Shown one piece after another: positions 42,774-51,601 of a stretch of DNA of 64,000 bases (positions are counted from its first letter, which is position 1; the number at the start of each line of letters is the position of its first letter). Origin of the DNA: JBGSUZ01 sp043770095 (GTDB lineage: Bacteria > Bacillota > Clostridia > Peptostreptococcales > Acidaminobacteraceae); contig JAYVIR010000045.1 of NCBI GenBank assembly GCA_043770095.1, positions 1 to 64,000 of the forward strand, in the 5' to 3' direction. Made by a program: the position numbers and the translations under genes. The notes under the pieces were generated by a model. The model ran no database searches. It saw nothing but the letters and a program-made list of their open reading frames with translations, and was not told the origin of the DNA.

Positions 42774-43351
42774 CCATCTACCTCATTATTCTTCAAAAGT
42801 TCATTCAGTCTTACTCCAATTTTGTCAAGATCAATAATTTCATCAGGAACAGCTTTTTCGATTCCGAACGCAGGCATCTCAGGTGCCTCGGCTGTTTTAG
42901 GATTTTGAACAATGGTATATCCACCAGCCATTTTAATCTGCTTAAGCCCTTCCCCACCATCATGATTTGCCCCTGTGAGGAGTATGCCAATGACACGTTT
43001 GCCAAAGGTGTCAGCAATACTATCAAAAGTTACATCGATTGAGGGCCTTGCATAGCAAACTTTTTCAGTTGTTGTAAGCGTAAAAGTACCAGTCTTCTCT
43101 ATCAATACATGATAGTTTGGTGGTGCTATGAAAATGGTGCCCCGTTCTATTGGCATTTTATCTTCAATCTCTTTTACATTCGCAGAAATGGCATCAGAGA
43201 TAATCTTACTCAGATAACTCTTATTCTGTGGGCTCAAGTGTTGTACTATCACAATCGCAACTTCACCGATATGACAAAATGAAGTCAATACACGCTTAAG
43301 GGCATCAATTCCGCCAGCCGATGTTCCAATTGCAAGGATATCATATTTCAC
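42770..43351 (-). CDS. CheB-type methylesterase without receiver domain
   Basis: 193 residues, only the catalytic domain. Catalytic residues are visible: Ser in AIGTSAGGIDALKRVL, His in VIVQHLSPQNKS, and Asp in LLTGANHDGGEGL. It removes methyl esters or deamidates glutamines on receptors. The regulatory receiver of classical CheB is absent, so control must come from elsewhere, perhaps the adjacent hybrid kinase. Start overlaps CheR by 4 bases (ATGA). It probably acts on the operon's own kinase or another non-chemoreceptor target, since no receptor is encoded in the operon. Confidence 0.92.
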   Translation of the reverse strand: MKYDILAIGTSAGGIDALKRVLTSFCHIGEVAIVIVQHLSPQNKSYLSKIISDAISANVKEIEDKMPIERGTIFIAPPNYHVLIEKTGTFTLTTTEKVCYARPSIDVTFDSIADTFGKRVIGILLTGANHDGGEGLKQIKMAGGYTIVQNPKTAEAPEMPAFGIEKAVPDEIIDLDKIGVRLNELLKNNEVDG

Positions 43352-44205
43352 AGAGATCCCCCCTTTACCTTCATCCGCTTACGGTAGACCTTAAATTCAT
43401 CGCTGATTGTTTCAAATTGTTCCATCACATCACTATAAATAAGCGTTTCCTTTGACCCGAGACAAAGATAGCCACCTTTAATCAAACTTTCCATAAACAA
43501 TCGATTTGCTCTATTTTGAAGTTCTCGGTCAAAATAGATCAAGACATTTCTACAGATAATCAAGTTCATTTCGCCAAATGAGCCATCCGTTACAAGGTTA
43601 TGTTGGGCAAAAGTAATTTTATTCTTTAACTCATTGTTGAGTATGGCATTGTCGTATTTTGCAATATAGTAGTCGGAAAAAGAATTTACCCCACCTGAGA
43701 GGATATAATTTTTGGTGTATTCCTTAATGGATTCAAGTGAATAGATGCCATCCTTGGCTCGTTCAATGATTTTATCATTAAAATCTGTGGCATAAATCTG
43801 GCAGCGATCATAGAGTCCGCATTCCTTTAACAGGATTGCCATTGAATAAACTTCTTCACCCGATGAACAACCTGCATGCCAAATTTTAATCTGCGGATAG
43901 GACTCTAAGACTGGCAGAATACTTTCTCTAATATATTTAAAGAAAGAGGGGTCTCTGAACATTTCTGTTACATTGATAGAAAAATCTAAAACCATTTCTC
44001 TAAAAAACACTTCATCTTCCAAAACGCTATGCGTCAATTCTAAAATATTACTAAATCCACTCTTCATCAATCGATTCTTAATGCGTCTTTTGATGTGAGC
44101 GCGAGAGTACTCGCTAAAGTTATAGCCATATTTCATTTTGATGGCTTCAATGAAGAGATGGGTTTCAATGTCTTCATTGTTGTGTTTAAAATCAAAATCG
44201 CTCAT
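43348..44205 (-). CDS. CheR-type protein methyltransferase
   Basis: About 285 residues. The N-terminal helical CheR domain (KMKYGYNFSEYSRAHIKRRIKNRLMKSG) precedes a SAM-binding domain with IKIWHAGCSSGEEVYSMAILL, IYATDFNDKIIERA and MNLIICRNVLIYFDRELQ. It methylates glutamates of receptor-like proteins. The start is ATG 44205, which overlaps the stop of the hybrid kinase gene as TAATG. A GTG 12 bases upstream is possible. No tetratricopeptide or other fused domain is present. Confidence 0.94.
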   Translation of the reverse strand: MSDFDFKHNNEDIETHLFIEAIKMKYGYNFSEYSRAHIKRRIKNRLMKSGFSNILELTHSVLEDEVFFREMVLDFSINVTEMFRDPSFFKYIRESILPVLESYPQIKIWHAGCSSGEEVYSMAILLKECGLYDRCQIYATDFNDKIIERAKDGIYSLESIKEYTKNYILSGGVNSFSDYYIAKYDNAILNNELKNKITFAQHNLVTDGSFGEMNLIICRNVLIYFDRELQNRANRLFMESLIKGGYLCLGSKETLIYSDVMEQFETISDEFKVYRKRMKVKGGSL

Positions 44206-47200
44206 TATGACATCCACACCTTTATCATAGATAATAATCGATTGACGTCCACTGGTTTGGTTAAATAGTCATTTGCGCCTGCAGTAATACATTTATCTCT
44301 ATCATCACTCATCGCTTTGGCGGTAAGTGCAATAATTGGCGTATGTCTGCCTTTAGCGGTTTGGCGAATTTGCTTGATGGCATCATACCCATCCATTTGA
44401 GGCATCATAATATCCATTAAGACCAACTCAATTTCATTTTCTTCGAATTTTTTGATGGCTTCAAAACCATCTTTTGCTACAACGACTTGCATCCCATTTT
44501 GTTCCAACAAATGCATTAATGCAAATACATTCCGGTTATCATCATCTGCCAATAGGACACGAACGCCTAACAAAGAATTTTTATCATCTTCAACAATTTT
44601 ACTAATAGGGCGTTTTCCTTTAAAGCTACGTTCAACATCGTGTAAAAATAAAGACACTTCATCGACTAAGCGCTCTTTTGATTTAGAACTTTTAAGAATG
44701 ATTGACTCAGCAAATTGATGCATATCATCAATTTCATCTGTGTTAATTTCGGCTTCTGTATAAATAATAATTGGCGTCTGATTCTCAAATTCTTGACGAA
44801 TATTTGTCATAAAATCAACCCCAGTGGTGTCTGGAAGATTGACATCTAATATGATGCAGGCATAAACTTCTGTTTTAAGCGCTTCGATGGCTTGACTGCC
44901 CGTCATAACCTTTTGAATCTGAACTTGTCCAAGTTGCGCAAATTTGCTAAAATCTTCATCACCGCAAGCACCTACTACTAATATCTGCTTAGTGCCTTTC
45001 ACATCGACACTTTCAATTTTTGATAACGTTTTATAAATTGATTTAATATCAACTGGTTTTTTCAAAAATCCAATAATACTTTGTGGCATTCCTTCAAGTC
45101 CAATTGCTTCGCTAATATCTTCTGAACCCGATATCACGTGAATTGGTATGTCTTTAGTAGCATTGTCTTCTGAGAGCATTTTTGCCAAAATCATGCCGTC
45201 CATATCAGGTAAGCCTATATCCAAAATAATACCTGTCGGTTTGTCTTCTTTGGCTCTTTTGATACCCTCTTTTCCGTTGAATGCTTTAATGGCAATGTAT
45301 CCTTTTTCCTCTGCAAGATCTGAAAGAATCTGAGCAAAAGTTGGATCGTCCTCGATAATCAAAACTTTTTTTCCTCTGCTATCTAAGGCTGTTTCGATTG
45401 GCACTTGATCATTCGTTTCATTGCCTACTTGATTTTCCTTTTGAGTTTCCTCAGTGCGATCGTAATGACTGATCATTTCAATTGCGTTTATAAGATTAGA
45501 TTCCTTCTTTTCATCATTCGGCTTTCGTGGAATTATCAATATAAATTCACTACCTTTGCCCACTTCACTTTCTAGAATAATGTGTCCACCCAGCAGTTTA
45601 GCCATCTCAAGAGAAATGGTTAACCCGAGTCCTGTACCACCGTATTGTCTGCTAGTGGTTCCATCCGACTGTTTGAATGCCTCAAAAACTTCTTCTAATT
45701 TATCAGTTGGAATACCGATTCCAGTATCTTTTACCACTATTGCCAGATAATCTTTTGATTGAATGTTTAGAGCCTGTGCCTCTTTACTTATTAAGTTTCT
45801 AAACCGAACACTTACATATCCGTCATGGGTGAATTTAATGGCATTAGAAATAAGATTTTTTAGAATTTGATTTAAGCGCAATGAGTCTGAAACAATATAC
45901 TCTGGTGCGTTTTCCTCTATTGTAAGGTTAAGATCAAGATTTTTCATGTCTGCCATCGTCTCAAACATATTCTCATTTTCGTTCAATAGCTCTGTTAAAA
46001 AAACTTTTTCATTATGCAAATTCAACTTGCCAGCCTCTACTTTTGAGAGGTCTAGAACCCCGTTGATAAGGGTTAACAAATCTTTTCCGGAAGAGTGAAT
46101 GGTGCTTGCAAATGATTTTTCTTTATCGGATAACGGCTCATCTTCTTTTTTATCCGATAAAAGTTGTGACAGCACCAAAATGCTATTAAGAGGCGTTCTC
46201 AACTCATGTGACATGTTTGCTAAAAATTCCGATTTGTATTTATTAGCAAGTTGCAACGCTTCGGCCTTCTTCATCATTTCTTCTTGGGCAATTTCAAGAG
46301 CTGAATTTTTCTCATTTAAAACTCGCTTTTGCTCTTCTAATTGTTTAGAGTGCGTTTCAAGTTCCTCATTGGTCACCCTTAGCTCTTCTTGTTGAAGCTG
46401 CAATTTTCCCTCGGAATCTTTGAGCGCTCTTGCCTGCTCTTCAAGCTCTTCATTACTCTGACGTAGTTCCTCTTGCTGAATTTGAAGCGTTTGAGATTGA
46501 TTCAGAGTCTTTTCCAAAAGAATTTTCATTTGATGCCTTACTTTTACAGTAGATAAAATTCTGCCCAAAATGTCAGATAAAGCTTCAAGGATATCCATTT
46601 GATTGGTATTAAATGCTTCAAAACTTGCTAATTCAATAATACCCATTAAGTCTTCATTGTAAAGACATGGTATGACGATGATTGAATGAGGTTTAGCCTC
46701 GCCAAGCCCGCTTTGGATCAAAATATATTCTTCAGGTAATTCGTGAATCACGAATATTTTCTTTTCTTTTATGACTTGACCGATAATACCAACACCGCAT
46801 TCAACTGTTATTTCACTGCCTTTTGGATTGGTATAGGCATAAGTAGCGCTTAAGTTAAAAATACCATCTTCATTTGGAATGTACATAGCACCCATCAACA
46901 TATCAAAATGCTTGCATAAATAATGAACCACTTGATTGGAAATGACCTCTAAATCATCTTCAGTTCGGGCAATCTCGGATAGATCATTCTCAGATGTCTT
47001 TAGTAAATTTTGATAAGCCATTGATTTTATCATGCCCTCTATTTTCAGCATGAATATATTAAAAGCAACTGCCATCTGTCCAATTTCATCGGTTGATGAT
47101 TCAGGTAATCTAAAATCGGTATTTGCATCACCTGAGGCAATGCTCTCAAAGGTCTCCTTTAAAAAATTAATTGGATTTAATACCAGTTTTAGAATGCTGA

Positions 47201-48146
47201 TGATCACGAAGCTACCTAATAGAATAGCTACTAGAAATATAATGCCTACAGTAATACTGCTTTGTTGATTTGATTTGTTTATACGATTGTTAAACTGATT
47301 AACTTCATCCAATACAGATGCTTTGATTTTTGCTGTCACTATTGATATTTGGGGACCAATAAGATCCAGTTCTTTATTGATCCGATCAATCTGTTCTATA
47401 TTCTGACGAAGTGTTTGCATACCTGTTTTATAAAGTGGCTGATATTTATAAAGGGCATAATAATTAGACTTATACTCATCACGCTTTTCAATACCTTGTA
47501 ACAATGCGATATCTTCTTCAAATAATTGATAATGGGTTAGATATTGATCAAACTCGCTTTGAGAATGAAAGTCAAAGTATTTTGTGGCTCTCAGTCTTGC
47601 TGACAATAAGTGAGTAAGAGCATTTGATGTGATTTTAGTTACTTCAAAATTATTTGTATCTTGAGCAGTTTCATTCATAATGCTCAGTGCGTCTAATAAT
47701 TCTGTGCCATTAATGGATAGCTCCTTATAGTTCTCCGCAATGTCATTTGAGTACTTAATAAAGGTATCAAACTGTTTCTGATAATTCCCACTTTTTTCAG
47801 AAATATCTTTAATATCATTCTTGCGGTCTTTATCTTTGCTTATCTCCAAAAATCTAGCGACAGCCAGTTTCATTTTTGCATCTATTTCATTATATTGATT
47901 TATAAATTCACGATTGTTACTTGTTTCATATTTTTTAAAAGCCAGTCTTTTGCCATATAGGTAAGAATCAATTTCATTAGATAGTTGGGCTTCTTCTGTA
48001 AGTTTATTAAAAGTGCTAAACTGATGGCTGTTACTCAATAGCCCTACCAACCCCACCATAGCAGAAGAGAACATAATTAAGAATACCAAAACAAAGCCAA
48101 TAGTAGCCTTGGTTTTTAAGCTTAAATTTTTATAGTTATTGTTCAA
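44205..48146 (-). CDS. Large hybrid sensor histidine kinase with GAF and three receiver domains
   Basis: About 1313 residues. Domains in order: TM1 (about 15-37), a 270-residue helical extracytoplasmic sensor, TM2 (about 300-324), HAMP, GAF (about 400-545), a coiled coil with repeated QQEELRxxNEELE units, HisKA with SHELRTPLNSILVLSQLL, HATPase with NLISNAIKFTHDG and GGTGLGLTISLEMAKLLGG, then three receivers: VLIIEDDPTFAQIL (Asp in GIILDIGLPDMDG), ILVVGACGDEDFSKF (Asp in CIILDVNLPDTTG) and VRVLLADDDNRNVF (Asp in VLMDIMMPQMDGYD). The second receiver has an unusual acidic pocket. Start is taken as TTG 48146, eight bases after GGAGG; ATG 48170 has no ribosome binding site. It heads the CheR-CheB-GGDEF operon. 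Confidence 0.93.
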   Translation of the reverse strand: MNNNYKNLSLKTKATIGFVLVFLIMFSSAMVGLVGLLSNSHQFSTFNKLTEEAQLSNEIDSYLYGKRLAFKKYETSNNREFINQYNEIDAKMKLAVARFLEISKDKDRKNDIKDISEKSGNYQKQFDTFIKYSNDIAENYKELSINGTELLDALSIMNETAQDTNNFEVTKITSNALTHLLSARLRATKYFDFHSQSEFDQYLTHYQLFEEDIALLQGIEKRDEYKSNYYALYKYQPLYKTGMQTLRQNIEQIDRINKELDLIGPQISIVTAKIKASVLDEVNQFNNRINKSNQQSSITVGIIFLVAILLGSFVIISILKLVLNPINFLKETFESIASGDANTDFRLPESSTDEIGQMAVAFNIFMLKIEGMIKSMAYQNLLKTSENDLSEIARTEDDLEVISNQVVHYLCKHFDMLMGAMYIPNEDGIFNLSATYAYTNPKGSEITVECGVGIIGQVIKEKKIFVIHELPEEYILIQSGLGEAKPHSIIVIPCLYNEDLMGIIELASFEAFNTNQMDILEALSDILGRILSTVKVRHQMKILLEKTLNQSQTLQIQQEELRQSNEELEEQARALKDSEGKLQLQQEELRVTNEELETHSKQLEEQKRVLNEKNSALEIAQEEMMKKAEALQLANKYKSEFLANMSHELRTPLNSILVLSQLLSDKKEDEPLSDKEKSFASTIHSSGKDLLTLINGVLDLSKVEAGKLNLHNEKVFLTELLNENENMFETMADMKNLDLNLTIEENAPEYIVSDSLRLNQILKNLISNAIKFTHDGYVSVRFRNLISKEAQALNIQSKDYLAIVVKDTGIGIPTDKLEEVFEAFKQSDGTTSRQYGGTGLGLTISLEMAKLLGGHIILESEVGKGSEFILIIPRKPNDEKKESNLINAIEMISHYDRTEETQKENQVGNETNDQVPIETALDSRGKKVLIIEDDPTFAQILSDLAEEKGYIAIKAFNGKEGIKRAKEDKPTGIILDIGLPDMDGMILAKMLSEDNATKDIPIHVISGSEDISEAIGLEGMPQSIIGFLKKPVDIKSIYKTLSKIESVDVKGTKQILVVGACGDEDFSKFAQLGQVQIQKVMTGSQAIEALKTEVYACIILDVNLPDTTGVDFMTNIRQEFENQTPIIIYTEAEINTDEIDDMHQFAESIILKSSKSKERLVDEVSLFLHDVERSFKGKRPISKIVEDDKNSLLGVRVLLADDDNRNVFALMHLLEQNGMQVVVAKDGFEAIKKFEENEIELVLMDIMMPQMDGYDAIKQIRQTAKGRHTPIIALTAKAMSDDRDKCITAGANDYLTKPVDVNRLLSMIKVWMS

Positions 48147-48243
48147 AATAGAATCCTCCATCAATTTCATATCGTAATCTTAGTCTATCAACATTTAGAG
48201 GCATTTCCTATCTTTTTAAGAAAACGCCGACTATAAAAATAAT

Positions 48244-48293
48244 AAAATCCACAAAATAAGTTACTAAAACTAGCAACTTATTTTGTGGATTTT
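48244..48293 (-). terminator. Terminator after the CymR-like gene
   Basis: Perfect 19-bp stem AAAATCCACAAAATAAGTT with its complement, 12-nt loop, followed by a U-rich tail on the minus strand. Confidence 0.92.
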
Positions 48294-48306
48294 ACTCTAA
48301 AAGTAA

Positions 48307-48756
48307 TCAAATATAAAACATAGGGTCTTCCACTTCTTTAAGCCTCTTGCTTTCACCTGCCAAATCCAACAGTGTCACTGATTCTAAAATAGTCATCAAC
48401 CTCTCGTCCAGTGGTTGCCAAATCAAGTTGCAAACCGCTTTCTCAATGCAATTTTTAGGGTCCTGTTCCTCGCGTGAAATGCTGTCCATGATGGTTAGAT
48501 TTCCCTCTAAAGCACATAAAATAGTACTGATCGTAAGCATTTCAGCTTCAATTGCAAGGACATATCCACCCTTAGCACCCTTGATGCTTCTGACAATACC
48601 CGCTCGTCTAAGCGCAGAAAAGACATGTTCCAAGTACTGCACTGAAATGCCTTGGCGCTGCGCAATGCTAAACAAGGCTACGTGTTCCTCTTTGCTATTT
48701 AGAAATAAATCGACTAACGCCCTAAGACCATATCGACCCTTCGCTGAAATTTTCAT
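48307..48756 (-). CDS. CymR-like Rrf2-family regulator
   Basis: 149 residues. It begins MKISAKGRYGLRALVDLF, has the winged-helix region LFSIAQRQGISVQYLEHVFSALRRAGIVRSIKGAKGGYVL, and ends MFYI, as Bacillus CymR does. CymR represses cysteine and cystine uptake genes in complex with CysK. Two cysteines (NCIEKAVC) resemble two of the three IscR cluster ligands, but the third is missing, so an IscR role is less likely. Start ATG 48756 lies 8 bases after GAGGG. The cystine ABC transporter immediately upstream supports the sulfur link. It has its own promoter. Confidence 0.8.
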   Translation of the reverse strand: MKISAKGRYGLRALVDLFLNSKEEHVALFSIAQRQGISVQYLEHVFSALRRAGIVRSIKGAKGGYVLAIEAEMLTISTILCALEGNLTIMDSISREEQDPKNCIEKAVCNLIWQPLDERLMTILESVTLLDLAGESKRLKEVEDPMFYI

Positions 48757-48803
48757 TGCATACACCCTCTATTTCTTATTGACCTTTTTGAATAACCATT
48801 ATC

Positions 48804-48832
48804 AATATATGCCACAACACTTGGACTGTCAA
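48804..48832 (-). promoter_or_regulatory. Promoter of the CymR-like gene
   Basis: Minus strand: consensus -35 TTGACA (48832-48827), 17-bp spacer, -10 TATATT (48809-48804). Confidence 0.85.
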
Positions 48833-48878
48833 CATTTTATGACGATTATCTTCTCGGTCAAAAGAACATCTGAGTAAT

Positions 48879-49559
48879 TTAAATGACATATTCTAAGAAG
48901 GTTTGCGTTCGCTTCTCCTTCGGATTTGCAAACAAGCTTTCAGGACTCCCCTCCTCAACAACAATCCCTTGATCCATAAAAACAACTCGATCAGCCATTT
49001 CCCGGGCAAAGCCCATTTCGTGGGTAACGACAACCATGGTCATCCCCTCGGCGGCTAAGGTTTTCATGACACTCAGAACTTCGCCTACTAATTCGGGGTC
49101 AAGCGAAGACGTGGGTTCGTCGAATAGGAGCACTTCAGGTTGCATGGCAAGCGCTCTGGCAATTGCTACGCGTTGTTGCTGTCCACCCGATAACTGGCTT
49201 GGGTAGCTGTCTGCCTTCTCAGAGAGACCGACTTTCTTTAAAAGTTGCACTGCACGTAAATTAGCCTCTTCTTTTTGGAGCTTGTCCACCTGCCGCGGTG
49301 CAATAGTCAAATTTTCTAGCACCGTCATATGAGGGAAAAGTTGAAAATTTTGAAACACCATGCCCATACGAGTCGGTTTCATCAAAATTTCACCTTCAGT
49401 CAGCGTTTCGAGTCGGTTCATAATCCGTAGCAAAGTACTCTTTCCTGAGCCGCTTGGCCCAATGATGCATACCACCTCACCTTTTGATATATTCAAATTT
49501 ATGCCATTTAACACAGTTTGCTGCCCAAATTTCTTGATAACATTTTTCATTTTTATCAT
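48879..49559 (-). CDS. Polar amino acid (cystine-type) ABC transporter ATPase
   Basis: 226 residues. Walker A is GPSGSGKSTLLRIMNRLE, the Q loop is GMVFQNFQLFPHMTVLEN, the signature is LSGGQQQRVAIARALAMQPEVLLFDEPTSSLDPELV, and the switch His is in VVVTHEMGFAREMADRVVFMDQG. This is the GlnQ/HisP/TcyC type. Its start overlaps the permease stop by 4 bases. The Cys-specific T-box at the head of the operon points to cystine or cysteine as substrate. No terminator is visible between it and the CymR-like gene, so readthrough is possible. Confidence 0.93.
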   Translation of the reverse strand: MIKMKNVIKKFGQQTVLNGINLNISKGEVVCIIGPSGSGKSTLLRIMNRLETLTEGEILMKPTRMGMVFQNFQLFPHMTVLENLTIAPRQVDKLQKEEANLRAVQLLKKVGLSEKADSYPSQLSGGQQQRVAIARALAMQPEVLLFDEPTSSLDPELVGEVLSVMKTLAAEGMTMVVVTHEMGFAREMADRVVFMDQGIVVEEGSPESLFANPKEKRTQTFLEYVI

Positions 49560-50242
49560 ATGCCGCCTCCTTGGTAAGGTCTGTTAAACCACGCTTCAAG
49601 TCGCTTTTGAAGATAGGTAAGCCCTGTACAGAAAACAAGATAAATCAGCGCTGCCTCTGTGTATAACCAGAGAGGCTCGTAGGTTCGCGCTGTAATTTGC
49701 TGTGCTACTTGAAAGAGTTCCGTGACAGTGATAGCCGCTGCCAAAGAAGTATCTTTGACTAAGCTGATAAACGTGTTTGATAAAGAAGGTATGCAGATAC
49801 GGAGCGCTTGAGGCAAAATGATTTTAAACATCGTTTGACGGCGGTTCAAGCCTAAGGTTTTAGCCGCTTCCCACTGTCCTTTTGAAACCCCAAGAATTGC
49901 ACCTCTCAAGGTTTCAGAAGTGTATGCCCCCACATTTAGAGTAAAGCCGATGATGGCTGAAAGAAATCCGCTAATGATAATGCCTGCGCTAGGCAGTCCG
50001 TAAAAAATGATGAAGAGCTGTACCAATAAAGGTGTGCCTCTGAAAATCCATACATAAATTTCCGCCAGTGTCGACAGCAATCTGCCGCCATAAAGCCGTG
50101 CCATCGCAATTAAAAATGCCAGTACCAATCCCAGCGAAAAGGCGATTAGCGTCAGTGGGATTGAGAACTCAAGACCCGCTTTTACGAGCGGCCACAGAGC
50201 ATTTGTCAGTATATCTAGAATTCTTTGAGCTTGATTGTCCAT
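49556..50242 (-). CDS. Polar amino acid (cystine-type) ABC transporter permease
   Basis: 228 residues with five or so membrane helices of the HisM/TcyB type. The EAA motif reads EAAKTLGLNRRQTMFKIILPQALRICIPSLSNTFISLVKDTSLAA, typical of polar amino acid permeases. ATG 50242 overlaps the stop of the binding-protein gene as TAATG; an ATG at 50269 would give a 28-base overlap and an atypical N-terminus. The protein spans the membrane and partners with the ATPase encoded next. Confidence 0.93.
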   Translation of the reverse strand: MDNQAQRILDILTNALWPLVKAGLEFSIPLTLIAFSLGLVLAFLIAMARLYGGRLLSTLAEIYVWIFRGTPLLVQLFIIFYGLPSAGIIISGFLSAIIGFTLNVGAYTSETLRGAILGVSKGQWEAAKTLGLNRRQTMFKIILPQALRICIPSLSNTFISLVKDTSLAAAITVTELFQVAQQITARTYEPLWLYTEAALIYLVFCTGLTYLQKRLEAWFNRPYQGGGI

Positions 50243-51075
50243 TATTTTAAAACATCCTCTCCAAACCATTTTTGTGAAATAGTTGTATAAGTGCCATCGC
50301 CAATCATGTCATTTAGGGCTTTGTTCACGGCTTCCACGAAAGTCTCATTGCCTTTTCTAAATAAAATACCACTTTGGTCTGCTTGATCTGTTTTTGCCGC
50401 TATGACTACCTTTGCGTCAGGTTTTTGCTTCTTAAAATCTAAGAATGATAAGCTGTCGTTAATTGTTGCGTCTATTCGCCCTGAAGCAAGAAGGTCCAGC
50501 GCTTGATTAAAACCGTCTACTGCAACAAGCTCTGCACCATTTTTCTTAGCGATGTCCGCGAAATTGCTAGTGAGTGATTGTCCAGTTTTTTTACCTTTCA
50601 AGTCTTCAAAGGTTTTAATACTTTCATTGCCTTCTTTCACAACCAGAACGGCTCTTGATTGGATATACGGGATTGAAAAATCGTATTTTTCCTGACGGTC
50701 TGCGCGTATGCCAATCTGATTGACGGCAATGTCAAATCGATTTGAATCCAGTCCTGCAAACATGCCATCCCACTTGGTTTCTACAAATTCTGCCTTAACC
50801 CCGATTCTCTTTGCCACTTCCTCCGCTATTTCCACATCAAATCCTGTCAATTTTCCAGTGTTGTCATGGAATGTAAAGGGTGCGTAAGTGCCCTCTGTTC
50901 CAATTTTTATGACGCCTGTTTTAAGGATATCTTCCAATTGTGTTTTCGGCGCAGTCTGTGCTACGCCCGCTTGAGCTTCTTTTCCTTCAACCTTTGAGTC
51001 TACGGTTGCTGCACAACCTGCAAATACGGCAAGAGAAAGTGCTGTCATTGCTAAAAATACTAATTTTTTAATCAT
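50242..51075 (-). CDS. Cystine-type amino acid-binding lipoprotein of ABC transporter
   Basis: 277 residues. A signal peptide with lipobox VFAGC anchors it to the outer face of the membrane. Family 3 solute-binding motifs follow: GVIKIGTEGTYAPFTFHDNTGKLTGFDVEIAEEVAKRIGVKAEFVETKWDGMFAGLDSNRFD, then DLKGKKTGQSLTSNFADIA and ASGRIDATINDSLSF. TcyA-type cystine binders share this pattern, but glutamine or other binders are similar; the Cys T-box upstream is the main reason for the substrate call. Confidence 0.92.
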   Translation of the reverse strand: MIKKLVFLAMTALSLAVFAGCAATVDSKVEGKEAQAGVAQTAPKTQLEDILKTGVIKIGTEGTYAPFTFHDNTGKLTGFDVEIAEEVAKRIGVKAEFVETKWDGMFAGLDSNRFDIAVNQIGIRADRQEKYDFSIPYIQSRAVLVVKEGNESIKTFEDLKGKKTGQSLTSNFADIAKKNGAELVAVDGFNQALDLLASGRIDATINDSLSFLDFKKQKPDAKVVIAAKTDQADQSGILFRKGNETFVEAVNKALNDMIGDGTYTTISQKWFGEDVLK

Positions 51076-51136
51076 CGTTTAATCCTCCAGTAGGTTGGTT
51101 TTGCTTAGGTTTAAATCATTTTCAACTTAGTTTGAA

Positions 51137-51485
51137 ACACAAAAAAGCCACCTCTGATATAAAATACAGAGGCAGCTATAAGCCGCGGTTCCACTCTGTT
51201 TGCTGCCAAAATTTTAACGTCATGGCAGAAACTTTTTCCGGTACTGATCCCAATGGCTCAAAGTGCCACATCGGATAAATACCGTAACGCAATAACGGGC
51301 GTTCCCGCCGGAGTCTACTTATTTTCGTTCCGGTGCTCTGGGATGCACTTCAGCTATTTTCTGCGACAAACCTCTTTCAGCCTACATTGATTGATTTTTC
51401 AACCGCTGTAGAAGGTTTTTCTCTGTTCGCTTATCCTAACTTACTCTTCCCATCATCGCAATTCATACTAAATTGATATGTTTTG
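51137..51485 (-). ncRNA. T-box riboswitch, Cys specifier, controlling the cystine-type transporter
   Basis: On the minus strand the leader carries the T-box AGTGGAACCGCGG (51196-51183, bulge that pairs with uncharged tRNA), then a terminator with stem GCTGCCTCTG/CAGAGGTGGC (51176-51147) and six U. In Stem I, GGGA and the AGTTA arm pair with TCCC and TAGCT, leaving a specifier loop GAAGUGCA. By the usual layout, with a purine after the codon, the specifier is UGC (51347-51345), a Cys codon. Uncharged tRNA-Cys should favour the antiterminator and switch on the ABC transporter 60 bases downstream. Confidence 0.9.
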
Positions 51486-51492
51486 TATGTTT

Positions 51493-51521
51493 AATTTAGC
51501 ATGGATTCATTATGGTGTCAA
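51493..51521 (-). promoter_or_regulatory. Promoter of the T-box/transporter operon
   Basis: Minus strand: -35 TTGACA (51521-51516), 17-bp spacer, -10 TAAATT (51498-51493). Start point should be near 51486, just ahead of Stem I. Confidence 0.8.
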
Positions 51522-51531
51522 CACAAAAAAT

Positions 51532-51562
51532 AAAAAAAGCTATAAATCATCAGATTCATAGC
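51532..51562 (-). terminator. Terminator after the RlmD-like gene
   Basis: Minus-strand 10-position stem GCTATGAATC/GATTTATAGC (one mismatch or G-U), followed by seven U. Confidence 0.9.
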
Positions 51563-51601
51563 CGTTTTGTTATATTGGAATTTCCATTTATATAAAATTA
51601 C

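Noticed and set aside
48307..48756. Calling the Rrf2 regulator IscR
   Set aside because: Only two of the three IscR cysteines are present, no isc/suf genes are adjacent, and the C-terminal MFYI and the cystine transporter neighbours favour CymR.
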